Shown here: piece after piece, positions 1-5,229 of the stretch
How positions within the stretch are numbered: the stretch's first letter is position 1
Layout of the letters: each line of letters starts with the position of its first letter
From: an uncultured Collinsella sp.
GTDB taxonomy: Bacteria; Actinomycetota; Coriobacteriia; Coriobacteriales; Coriobacteriaceae
NCBI GenBank assembly: GCA_902494855.1
Contig: CABUVC010000033.1
Span: 1-12,266 of the forward strand
DNA: 12,266 nt
Reading direction: 5' to 3'
The notes under the pieces: model-generated
What the model saw: the letters and a program-made list of their open reading frames with translations, nothing else
Databases searched by the model: none
What the model was told of the DNA's origin: nothing
Position numbers and translations under genes: made by a program

Positions 1-329
1 CTGCCGGCGCCGTTATGCATCTGCCCATCGCACAGGTTCCCAACATCGCTCGAGCGCTCGACGACCTCAAGGCCGCCGGCTTTTGGGTGGGCGGTGCTTC
101 CGAGCACGCCGAGGGCAGCTGCTGGGATGCTCCCTTCGAGGGCCGCGTGGCGCTCGTCATGGGTTCCGAGGGCGATGGCATCTCGCGTCTGGTGCTCGAG
201 AAATGCGACTTTTTGACCAAGCTTCCCCAGCGCGGCATGACCGAGAGTCTCAATGTTGCCCAGGCGACCACCGCGCTGTGCTTTGAGTGGTTGCGCCGCA
301 ATGCCGGCGAGCTCATGGGGGAGGAGTAG
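1..329 (+). CDS. rlmB: 23S rRNA (guanosine-2'-O-)-methyltransferase RlmB, 3' end only
   Basis: This is the C-terminal part of a SpoU/TrmH-family (SPOUT) rRNA 2'-O-ribose methyltransferase. The frame is open through the left edge, so the start lies outside and the Met at base 15 is internal (the preceding residues read AGAV). What is visible are the SPOUT C-terminal motifs that build the knotted SAM site: a LVMGSEGDGIS stretch followed by LPQRGMTESLNVAQA. In the family these bind S-adenosylmethionine and contribute to the dimer interface. RlmB methylates a guanosine in domain V of 23S rRNA; the RlmB assignment rather than another TrmH paralogue rests on this motif pair and on the neighbour. 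The stop TAG lies 3 bp before the next gene, so the two are co-transcribed. The same pairing (yacO–yacP) is known from Bacillus. Confidence 0.88.
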   Translation, partial: AGAVMHLPIAQVPNIARALDDLKAAGFWVGGASEHAEGSCWDAPFEGRVALVMGSEGDGISRLVLEKCDFLTKLPQRGMTESLNVAQATTALCFEWLRRNAGELMGEE

Positions 330-332
330 CGC

Positions 333-1010
333 ATGTCCAAGAAGAACCGCGCCAAGTCCAAGGCCAAGCGCTTTGGCGAGGGCTCGGCCAAGCCGATTGT
401 TTCGGCCGCGACCTATGGCGTGGGCGGCAATGCGTTTGCGCAGGCCATCGCCGATCCGGTCTCGACGGTGCACTCCAATAAGCCTGAGCTTTTGGTGGTC
501 GACGGCTACAACGTGATCCACTGCACGCCGCGCTACGAAAAGCTCGTGTACGACCATTCCGACGATCCGTATTCCAGCGACGTTCACGATATGGCGCGCA
601 CCGCGCTCATCAACGACGTGGCGGCGTTTGCTCAAGGCCGCTACGAAGCCGTAATCGTGTTTGACGGCGCGGGCAATATCTCCAACGAGCGCCCCAATCT
701 GCCGGCCCGCGGCGTGCGCATCGAGTTTTCGCCGACGGGCGTCTCTGCCGATACCGTGGTGCAGAAGCTCTGCATCGAGGCGCGCGAGGAAGGTCGCGCG
801 TGCTCCGTGGTGTCGAGCGACGGCACGATCCAGGCCGTCGTCATGGGCAAGGGCGTTACGCGCATCTCGAGCCGCATGCTGGTGGACGAGATCAAGCAGA
901 TCGATAACGACGTTCACGAGGCAGAGGAAGCCCCGCAGATCAAGATGACTCTGGGCAGTCGCCTGAGCCCCGATGCCCTGGCCAAGCTCAAGGCCCTTCG
1001 TGGCCGGTAG
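333..1010 (+). CDS. rae1: NYN/PIN-like ribonuclease, YacP/Rae1 family
   Basis: The gene encodes 225 residues. A basic, Lys/Ala-rich N-terminal tail (about residues 1–50) precedes a NYN (PIN-like) nuclease domain. The domain opens with LLVVDGYNVI (Asp57, Asn60), followed by VIVFDGAG (Asp111), an acidic position near Asp140 and VVSSDGTIQ (Asp163). These acidic residues are those expected to hold the catalytic metal. In Bacillus subtilis the homologue Rae1 (YacP) enters the ribosomal A site and cleaves mRNA during translation; whether this protein does the same is inference from family and from its place beside rlmB and upstream of the rpmG–secE–nusG block. The basic tail could be a ribosome or RNA contact. 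It starts 3 bp after the rlmB stop, with the SD-like GGGGGAGGAG inside the end of rlmB. In Bacillus and clostridia sigH usually follows; here it is absent and a tRNA and repeats follow instead. Confidence 0.85.
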   Translation: MSKKNRAKSKAKRFGEGSAKPIVSAATYGVGGNAFAQAIADPVSTVHSNKPELLVVDGYNVIHCTPRYEKLVYDHSDDPYSSDVHDMARTALINDVAAFAQGRYEAVIVFDGAGNISNERPNLPARGVRIEFSPTGVSADTVVQKLCIEAREEGRACSVVSSDGTIQAVVMGKGVTRISSRMLVDEIKQIDNDVHEAEEAPQIKMTLGSRLSPDALAKLKALRGR

Positions 1011-1025
1011 GGGAGTATCTGTAGA

Positions 1026-1045
1026 GACCAGCTACTCGGCTGGTC
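1026..1045 (+). terminator. Hairpin after rae1, possible weak terminator
   Basis: A perfect 7-bp stem (GACCAGC / GCTGGTC) with a 6-nt loop stands 15 bp after the rae1 stop codon. No T-run follows, so as an intrinsic terminator it is weak. It may act as an mRNA 3' stabiliser or together with the hairpins just downstream. Confidence 0.35.
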
Positions 1046-1085
1046 AATTCACTGGCTTGTAGTTATTGGATTGTGGACTTGCCAT

Positions 1086-1152
1086 CGCCAAAACGAATAG
1101 GTTTTTTGTTTTGGCGAACAGACGAAACTATTCGTTCTGACGAATAGTTTTG
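1086..1152 (+). repeat. Two adjacent inverted repeats with mutually exclusive arms
   Basis: The first stem pairs 1086–1094 (CGCCAAAAC) with 1108–1116 (GTTTTGGCG). The second pairs 1125–1134 (AAACTATTCG) with 1141–1150 (CGAATAGTTT) over a 6-nt loop. The heptamer CGAATAG inside the first hairpin (1094–1100) is also complementary to CTATTCG at 1128–1134, so the two foldings compete. The block lies between rae1 and the tRNA-Thr promoter. It could terminate rae1 transcription or be a small mobile repeat; the function is not known. Confidence 0.5.
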
Positions 1153-1176
1153 AGATGTGGTCGGTCGAAGGGCCTG

Positions 1177-1205
1177 TTGCGCCCCATCCTCAATTCCTTT
1201 ATCCT
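1177..1205 (+). promoter_or_regulatory. Candidate promoter of tRNA-Thr(UGU)
   Basis: A -35-like TTGCGC at 1177–1182 and a -10-like TATCCT at 1200–1205 are separated by 17 bp. Initiation near 1212 would give a leader of about 24 nt before the tRNA. The hexamers match the sigma-70 consensus only partly, so the call rests mostly on spacing and position. Confidence 0.4.
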
Positions 1206-1235
1206 TAACAGGCTTCGCGCAAAAGCGCCAAGTGT

Positions 1236-1310
1236 GCCAGTGTGGCGCAACGGTAGCGCAACTGATTTGTAATCAGTGGGTTGCAGGTTCGATTCCTGTC
1301 ACTGGCTCCA
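1236..1310 (+). tRNA. tRNA-Thr (anticodon UGU)
   Basis: The cloverleaf folds cleanly. Acceptor GCCAGTG (1236–1242) pairs with CACTGGC (1300–1306). Anticodon stem ACTGA/TCAGT encloses loop TTTGTAA with anticodon TGT at 1268–1270. The T arm is GCAGG–TTCGATT–CCTGT. The discriminator is T1307 and CCA is encoded at 1308–1310. It decodes ACA and, by wobble, ACG threonine codons. It is a single-gene transcription unit with its own candidate promoter and terminator. Confidence 0.95.
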
Positions 1311-1320
1311 TGAGAGTTTC

Positions 1321-1359
1321 GGGCTCTGTTCCCTTGTGGGACAGGGCCCGTTTCTATTT
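1321..1359 (+). terminator. Intrinsic terminator of tRNA-Thr(UGU)
   Basis: A GC-rich hairpin pairs 1321–1333 (GGGCTCTGTTCCC) with 1338–1349 (GGGACAGGGCCC), with one bulged T, over a TTGT loop. It is followed by the T-rich GTTTCTATTT. It lies 10 bp after the tRNA CCA end. Confidence 0.8.
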
Positions 1360-1404
1360 ATGTTGACATGTCAGCGGGTTTGACTCCCACCAAGCTTCAG
1401 GTTT

Positions 1405-1621
1405 GTCTCGATCTATAACACGGGCGGGCTGAAAACCCTCCTTATAGTTACAGATCGAGACATTGCCAAGGGACGGCCGATAACATCTCGATCTGTAACA
1501 CGAAGAAGCTGAAAACCGTTCTTACTGTTACAGAATGAGACGTAAGCGGAGGTCTCTGCGTAATATCTCGACCTGTAACAGATAGGGGAGAAAATGTTCT
1601 CTATATGTTACAGATCGAGAC
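1405..1621. repeat. Three 57-nt palindromic repeats in an exact 80-bp tandem array
   Basis: Copies lie at 1405–1461, 1485–1541 and 1565–1621. Each has outer arms close to TCTCGATCTGTAAC and GTTACAGATCGAGA around a 27-nt interior. Copies are separated by 23 nt with no shared sequence (1462–1484 and 1542–1564), giving a period of exactly 80 bp. Interiors differ in sequence but keep an AAAA core and an inner stem: GGCGGG/CCCTCC (one mismatch) in copy 1, AAGAA/TTCTT in copy 2, ATAGGGGA/TTCTCTAT (with G·U pairs) in copy 3. Each unit can thus form a long hairpin. The arms of neighbouring copies are also complementary across the spacer. No cas or transposase gene is adjacent. Two more copies lie at 8115–8251. 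Confidence 0.85.
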
Positions 1622-1651
1622 AAAAGCCGTGTCGAGCTCGGCTGCCCCCCT

Positions 1652-1795
1652 GAGCGTGGATTATCGAACGTACGAGCGTGGAAAATCTCCCGCTTAGTGA
1701 ATGATCGTGGATAATCTGCCACTTTGGCCTTGGGGGCACGCCAATAGTGGGAGATTGTCCACGCTCGATTTCAAACGGAAGAAAATCCACGCTCG
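1652..1795. repeat. Composite of direct and inverted GAGCGTGGA repeats
   Basis: Three direct copies of a motif near GAGCGTGGA(A/T)AATCTCCC start at 1652, 1674 and 1703. Two inverted copies follow at 1747–1766 (GTGGGAGATTGTCCACGCTC) and 1782–1795 (AAAATCCACGCTCG). The whole 144-bp block is a large imperfect palindrome, and a further inverted pair (TTGGC at 1724 and GCCAA at 1740) sits near its centre. It carries no open frame that resembles a gene. It could be a non-autonomous mobile element, an array of protein-binding sites or a structured RNA; none of these can be decided from the sequence. Confidence 0.7.
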
Positions 1796-2009
1796 AATCT
1801 GCCGCGGAAGCCCGATCTCGACCTATATATAGGTGCAAATAGGCTGTTATCGAAGTTCGATCCTGAAGGTGTACTCCACTACACCAAAGTGTTACCTTGG
1901 GAAACGTCACCGCTGTATCCAAAACCACCGTCCTTCACATCCAAACTCAACAAAACCGCAGGTCACGGCTATATAGATACGCCCGGAACCGTGTATCTAG
2001 AGGTTTTCG
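1796..2009. other. Gene-free stretch with small palindromes before the tRNA–tuf promoter
   Basis: No convincing coding frame is visible. There is a perfect 14-bp palindrome ACCTATATATAGGT at 1821–1834, preceded by ATCTCG, which resembles the left edge of the 57-nt repeats. A 6-bp hairpin GGTGTA/TACACC lies at 1868–1885. A 7-bp inverted repeat TAGATAC…GTATCTA at 1974–1999 ends about 10 bp before the -35 of the tRNA–tuf promoter. The last could be an operator or activator site, but the sequence alone does not show a regulator. Confidence 0.45.
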
Positions 2010-2039
2010 TTGACAGCCCCCAAGGTTGCATCGTATTAT
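2010..2039 (+). promoter_or_regulatory. Strong sigma-70-type promoter of the tRNA-Tyr–Thr–Met–tuf unit
   Basis: A perfect TTGACA at 2010–2015 and TATTAT at 2034–2039 are 18 bp apart. The -35 is preceded by GAGGTTTTCG, nearly identical to the block before the rpmG promoter at 3831–3840. The first tRNA starts about 55 bp after the expected initiation point. No terminator separates the three tRNAs from tuf, so the promoter probably drives all four genes. Confidence 0.8.
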
Positions 2040-2101
2040 CTTTTTCGTTCGCGGGGGCGGCGGTCCAAAAGACCAAAGGACCTGCGGATACTTGAACGAT
2101 T

Positions 2102-2183
2102 GGGAGTTTGCCCGAGTGGTTAATGGGGACGGGCTGTAAACCCGTTGGCTCTGCCTACATAGGTTCGAATCCTATAGCTCCCA
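2102..2183 (+). tRNA. tRNA-Tyr (anticodon GUA)
   Basis: Acceptor GGGAGTT (2102–2108) pairs with AGCTCCC (2176–2182), including one G·U. Anticodon stem ACGGG/CCCGT encloses CTGTAAA with GTA at 2136–2138. A long class II variable arm follows, as expected for bacterial tRNA-Tyr. The T arm is ATAGG–TTCGAAT–CCTAT and the discriminator is A2183. The next bases are CCC, so the 3' CCA is not encoded here, unlike the other four tRNAs in the window; a CCA-adding enzyme would be needed. Confidence 0.93.
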
Positions 2184-2193
2184 CCCGTCAAGT

Positions 2194-2269
2194 GCCTGTA
2201 TAGCTCAGTCGGTAGAGCACTTCGTTGGTAACGAAGAGGTCACCAGTTCAAGTCTGGTTGCAGGCTCCA
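2194..2269 (+). tRNA. tRNA-Thr (anticodon GGU)
   Basis: Acceptor GCCTGTA (2194–2200) pairs with TGCAGGC (2259–2265). Anticodon stem CTTCG/CGAAG encloses TTGGTAA with GGT at 2227–2229. The T arm is CCAGT–TCAAGTC–TGG with a standard pairing. CCA is encoded at 2267–2269. It reads ACC and ACU threonine codons and complements the UGU isoacceptor encoded upstream. Confidence 0.95.
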
Positions 2270-2272
2270 TCC

Positions 2273-2349
2273 GGCGGTGTAGCTCAGTTGGTTAGAGCAC
2301 ACGGTTCATACCCGTGGCGTCACTGGTTCGAATCCAGTCACCGCTACCA
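2273..2349 (+). tRNA. tRNA-Met (anticodon CAU, elongator type)
   Basis: Acceptor GGCGGTG (2273–2279) pairs with CACCGCT (2339–2345), the first pair being G·U. Anticodon stem CACGG/CCGTG encloses TTCATAC with CAT at 2307–2309. CCA is encoded at 2347–2349. It lacks the unpaired first base and the GGG/CCC anticodon stem of initiator tRNA, so an elongator Met tRNA is the best call. A lysidine-modified Ile tRNA is a less likely alternative. Confidence 0.9.
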
Positions 2350-2360
2350 TAGGTAACACG

Positions 2361-2391
2361 GTGGCTTCTCAATAGTATGTTGAGAGGCCAC
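2361..2391 (+). promoter_or_regulatory. Hairpin in the tRNA-Met–tuf spacer, likely processing or leader element
   Basis: A 12-bp stem (GTGGCTTCTCAA / TTGAGAGGCCAC, one G·U) closes a 7-nt loop, 12 bp after the tRNA CCA and 55 bp before the tuf start. No T-run follows, so it is not an intrinsic terminator. A second small hairpin, GTCCC/GGGAC, lies at 2409–2423. A double-stranded RNase cleavage site that separates tRNA from tuf mRNA is a reasonable guess. Confidence 0.5.
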
Positions 2392-2445
2392 TATGGTATA
2401 AAGGCAAAGTCCCGTCCGGGGACGACCTGTTTAGAGGAGGGCTTT

Positions 2446-3636
2446 ATGGCCAAAGAGAAGTTTGAGCGCACTAAGCCGCATGTTAACATCGGCACCATTG
2501 GTCACGTCGACCACGGCAAGACCACGCTGACCGCCGCCATCACCAAGGTTCTCTCCGAGACCGAGGGCTGCAAGGCTGACTTCACTGCGTTCGAGAACAT
2601 CGACAAGGCTCCCGAGGAGCGCGAGCGCGGCATTACGATCTCCGTCTCCCACGTCGAGTACGAGACTGCTGCCCGTCACTACGCTCACGTTGACTGCCCG
2701 GGCCACGCTGACTACGTCAAGAACATGATCTCCGGTGCTGCTCAGATGGACGGCGCTATCCTGGTCATCGCCGCTACCGACGGCCCCATGGCTCAGACCC
2801 GCGAGCACATCCTGCTCGCCCGTCAGGTCGGCGTTCCTTACATCGTCGTTTTCCTGAACAAGTGCGACATGGTCGACGATGACGAGCTCATCGACCTCGT
2901 CGAGATGGAGACCCGTGAGCTCCTCTCCGAGTACGATTTCCCCGGCGACGACATCCCCGTCATCCGTGGTTCCGCTCTGGGCGCTCTCGAGGGCGACGCC
3001 AAGTGGATGGACGCTATCCGCGAGCTCATGAACGCCGTCGACGAGTACATCCCGACGCCTGCTCGTAACAACGACCTCCCGTTCCTGATGGCCGTTGAGG
3101 ACGTTATGACCATCTCCGGCCGTGGTACCGTTGCTACCGGTCGTGTCGAGCGCGGTGAGCTCAAGCTCAACGAGCCCGTCGAGATCGTCGGCATCAAGGA
3201 TACCCAGAACACCGTCGTTACCGGTATCGAGATGTTCCGTAAGTCCATGGACTTCTGCGAGGCTGGCGACAACGTCGGTCTGCTGCTCCGCGGCATCAAG
3301 CGCGAGGACATCGAGCGCGGCCAGGTTCTCTGCAAGCCCGGTTCGGTTACCCCGCACACCAAGTTCACCGGCGAGATCTACGTTCTGACCAAGGAGGAGG
3401 GCGGCCGTCACACCCCGTTCTTCGATGGTTATCGTCCTCAGTTCTACTTCCGTACCACCGATGTTACCGGTACGGTCAAGCTCCCCGAGGGCACCGAGAT
3501 GGCTATGCCTGGTGACCACATCACCATCGAGGGCGACCTCATCCACCCGATCGCCATGGAGGAGGGCCTGCGCTTCGCTATCCGCGAGGGTGGTCACACC
3601 GTCGGTTCGGGCATCGTCTCCACGATCATTGAGTAA
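2446..3636 (+). CDS. tuf: Translation elongation factor Tu
   Basis: EF-Tu is the GTPase that delivers aminoacyl-tRNA to the ribosomal A site. The start is set at MAKEKFERTK: GAGGAGG lies 6 bp before this ATG, and the in-frame ATG at 2377 falls inside the leader hairpin. The protein is 396 residues, the usual length. GTPase motifs are G1 GHVDHGKT (19–26), switch I with RGIT (61–64), G3 DCPGH (83–87) and G4 NKCD (138–141), followed by two beta-barrel domains. The final residues are those typical of the family (VGSGIVSTIIE). Codon use is strongly biased to C-ending and GCT/GTT/CGT codons, as in highly expressed genes. It is probably co-transcribed with the three upstream tRNAs, an arrangement known in other bacteria, which links EF-Tu to some of its own ligands. 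It is not in the more familiar rpsL–rpsG–fusA–tuf setting. Confidence 0.98.
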   Translation: MAKEKFERTKPHVNIGTIGHVDHGKTTLTAAITKVLSETEGCKADFTAFENIDKAPEERERGITISVSHVEYETAARHYAHVDCPGHADYVKNMISGAAQMDGAILVIAATDGPMAQTREHILLARQVGVPYIVVFLNKCDMVDDDELIDLVEMETRELLSEYDFPGDDIPVIRGSALGALEGDAKWMDAIRELMNAVDEYIPTPARNNDLPFLMAVEDVMTISGRGTVATGRVERGELKLNEPVEIVGIKDTQNTVVTGIEMFRKSMDFCEAGDNVGLLLRGIKREDIERGQVLCKPGSVTPHTKFTGEIYVLTKEEGGRHTPFFDGYRPQFYFRTTDVTGTVKLPEGTEMAMPGDHITIEGDLIHPIAMEEGLRFAIREGGHTVGSGIVSTIIE

Positions 3637-3663
3637 ATTAGCTCTTTGATATAGCTGACTTAG

Positions 3664-3700
3664 AGAACCCGGCACTTATATGGGTGCCGGGTTCTTTTCT
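3664..3700 (+). terminator. Intrinsic terminator of tuf
   Basis: A perfect 12-bp stem (AGAACCCGGCAC / GTGCCGGGTTCT) has an 8-nt loop and is followed by TTTTCT. It starts 28 bp after the tuf stop codon. Confidence 0.93.
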
Positions 3701-3840
3701 GCAATGGATGTTGAGCCGTTGCTGGTGTCGAGAGGATCGATAATGGTCCTGGATGCACCGTCGATTAGATCTCGATGGCTTCATTGATGTGTTCCAAATA
3801 TGAATGGATCCACCGAGAACCAATTGACTCGAGGTTTTCA

Positions 3841-3870
3841 TTGACAGCACTTACGTGGAGCTGATAAAGT
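3841..3870 (+). promoter_or_regulatory. Promoter of rpmG–tRNA-Trp
   Basis: TTGACA at 3841–3846 is followed by a -10 in GATAAAGT (best reading TAAAGT 3865–3870 at 18 bp, or GATAAA 3863–3868 at 16 bp). The -35 is embedded in GAGGTTTTCATTGACAGC, which differs at one position from the block at the tRNA–tuf promoter. The rest of the 3701–3840 gap shows no gene. Confidence 0.7.
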
Positions 3871-3915
3871 AACAACTCGTGCCCGTACGGGGCGGAAATG
3901 AAAGGTTCAGGATAC

Positions 3916-4065
3916 ATGCGTACTCTAGTTACTCTTGCGTGCACTGAGTGCAAGCGCCGCAACTATACGACCACCAAGAACAAGTCGACCATGCCTGATC
4001 GTATGGAGATCAAGAAGTATTGCCCCTGGTGCCGTCACCACACGCTGCACAAAGAGACTCGCTAG
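3916..4065 (+). CDS. rpmG: 50S ribosomal protein L33, zinc-binding form
   Basis: This small gene encodes 49 residues, MRTLVTLACTECKRRNYTTT at the N-terminus, the usual L33 length and signature. Two CxxC pairs (Cys9/Cys12 and Cys36/Cys39) form the zinc ribbon of the C+ form of L33; zinc-free paralogues lack these cysteines. L33 sits near the E site of the 50S subunit. The start ATG is followed directly by the conserved frame; the ribosome-binding site is not strong (AAAGG and AGG within 20 bp upstream). The order rpmG–secE–nusG–rplK–rplA is widely conserved; here tRNA-Trp is inserted between rpmG and secE. Confidence 0.96.
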   Translation: MRTLVTLACTECKRRNYTTTKNKSTMPDRMEIKKYCPWCRHHTLHKETR

Positions 4066-4078
4066 TCTTTAGTCATAT

Positions 4079-4154
4079 ACGCCAGTAGTTCAATTGGTAG
4101 AGCATCGGTCTCCAAAACCGAGTGTTGAGGGTTCGAGTCCTTCCTGGCGTGCCA
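4079..4154 (+). tRNA. tRNA-Trp (anticodon CCA)
   Basis: Acceptor ACGCCAG (4079–4085) pairs with CTGGCGT (4144–4150). Anticodon stem TCGGT/ACCGA encloses CTCCAAA with CCA at 4112–4114. The discriminator is G4151, as expected for Trp, and the 3' CCA is encoded at 4152–4154. It lies 13 bp after rpmG and is probably co-transcribed with it. Confidence 0.96.
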
Positions 4155-4163
4155 GTCATTATT

Positions 4164-4196
4164 CCGTAAGCTCCCACTTGGGGGCTTACGGTTTAC
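4164..4196 (+). terminator. Terminator or attenuator between tRNA-Trp and secE
   Basis: A 12-bp stem (CCGTAAGCTCCC / GGGGGCTTACGG, one G·U) closes an ACTT loop and is followed by TTTACT. The T-run is short, so partial read-through into secE–nusG is likely. No convincing promoter is seen between it and the secE start, which favours an attenuating role. Confidence 0.65.
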
Positions 4197-4230
4197 TCAT
4201 GTATAAGCGCATTGCGCGGAGGTAACCCAA

Positions 4231-4569
4231 ATGGCCAACAAGAAGAACAAGAAGAAGGCACAGCAGCAGGCGCCTGCCAACAACGCTGCCGCCAACTCCA
4301 AGGTTGAGGCCAAGAAGGCCGTTGCCAAGAAGAGCGAGAAGGCTGCGAAGTCTAAGAAGAACGAGAAGCCTGGTTTCTTCGCCCGCACCAAGAAGTATTT
4401 CGCTTCGGTGAAGTCCGAGATGAAGCGTGTCACGTGGCCCGATAAGAAGGAGCTCGTGAACTACTCGGTCGTCGTTTGCGCTTCTCTGATCGTCGTCGGC
4501 GTCGTCATCGCTCTGCTCGATGCTGGCTTTGGCGAGGCTCTTGCTCTGTTCTCTGGATTGAGGGGCTAA
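4231..4569 (+). CDS. secE: Preprotein translocase subunit SecE
   Basis: SecE is an essential small subunit of the SecYEG channel in the cytoplasmic membrane. The protein has 112 residues. A Lys/Ala-rich low-complexity N-terminal tail (about 1–48) precedes the SecE core. The conserved amphipathic helix and hinge read SEMKRVTWPDKKEL (62–75), followed by a single membrane segment at about 77–97. This single-span form is typical of most bacteria; the E. coli protein has three spans. The start is supported by GGAGGT 8 bp upstream. It ends 3 bp before nusG, so the two form one transcription unit. Confidence 0.95.
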   Translation: MANKKNKKKAQQQAPANNAAANSKVEAKKAVAKKSEKAAKSKKNEKPGFFARTKKYFASVKSEMKRVTWPDKKELVNYSVVVCASLIVVGVVIALLDAGFGEALALFSGLRG

Positions 4570-4572
4570 ACC

Positions 4573-5109
4573 ATGTCTAAGCGTTGGTACGTCGTTCACA
4601 CTTACTCTGGATACGAGAACCGCGTTAAGTCCGATCTCGAGCATCGCATCGAGACTATGGGCATGCAGGACCGTATCTTTGATATCGAGATTCCTATGGA
4701 GCGCGTCACCGAGATTAAAGAGGGTGGCAAGCGTGAGACCAAGGATTCTAAGATCTTCCCGGGTTATGTCCTGGTTCGCATGGAAATGGATGACGACGCT
4801 TGGACGTGCGTTCGTAACACGCCTGGCGTCACCGGTTTCCTGGGCGGCAACGGCAAGCCCGCTCCGCTTTCCCGTGACGAGTACAATAAGATGACTCGTC
4901 GTCCCGGTAAGGGCGATTCGCCCAAGCGTACGTCGGTTGATATTGAGGTCGGTACGTCCGTCCGCGTCACCGATGGCCCGCTTACCGACTTTGATGGCAA
5001 GGTCTCCGAGGTTAACACCGAGGCTGGCAAGCTCAAGGTCACGCTGATGATCTTTGGCCGCGAGACGCCGGTCGAGCTCGACTTTAACCAGGTCGCTGTC
5101 ATCGCTTAA
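4573..5109 (+). CDS. nusG: Transcription termination/antitermination factor NusG
   Basis: NusG binds RNA polymerase, affects pausing and Rho-dependent termination, and links transcription to the ribosome. The protein has 178 residues. The NGN domain starts at WYVVHTYSGYE (5–15) and contains SKIFPGYVLVRM (59–70) and TPGVTGFLG (83–91). A linker leads to a C-terminal KOW domain at about 124–178, with VTDGPLTDFDGKV (132–144). The length matches the core family, without the N-terminal extension or inserted domain seen in some actinobacteria. The SD-like GAGGGG overlaps the end of secE, which suggests translational coupling. Confidence 0.97.
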   Translation: MSKRWYVVHTYSGYENRVKSDLEHRIETMGMQDRIFDIEIPMERVTEIKEGGKRETKDSKIFPGYVLVRMEMDDDAWTCVRNTPGVTGFLGGNGKPAPLSRDEYNKMTRRPGKGDSPKRTSVDIEVGTSVRVTDGPLTDFDGKVSEVNTEAGKLKVTLMIFGRETPVELDFNQVAVIA

Positions 5110-5229
5110 GTTTTTGTCCGTTCGCGCGAGCGTGCTTCTTCTGTGACTGCTCATCTCAGGAGTGCTTCTAACACGTGCGTGCTTACGATATAGCAAGTAC
5201 TTCACACTCGTGATTCGAAAGGAATGACC

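Noticed and set aside
1157..1366. 69-codon open frame across tRNA-Thr
   Set aside because: It overlaps a certain tRNA gene and its terminator and has no recognisable product.
1405..1621. CRISPR array
   Set aside because: Unit plus short unique spacer looks CRISPR-like, but the repeat is 57 nt with a variable 27-nt interior, spacers are only 23 nt, clusters have 2–3 copies and no cas gene is nearby.
1608..1928. Open frame of 106 codons on the - strand through the repeats
   Set aside because: It is made of the GAGCGTGGA and palindrome repeats; no SD and no coding character.
2377..2445. N-terminal extension of EF-Tu from the ATG at 2377
   Set aside because: That ATG is inside the leader hairpin, the extension is not found in EF-Tu proteins, and GAGGAGG precedes the ATG at 2446.
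2431..3675. Long open frame of 414 codons on the - strand over tuf
   Set aside because: It is the antisense shadow of EF-Tu, produced by strong codon bias; composition is unlike a real protein.
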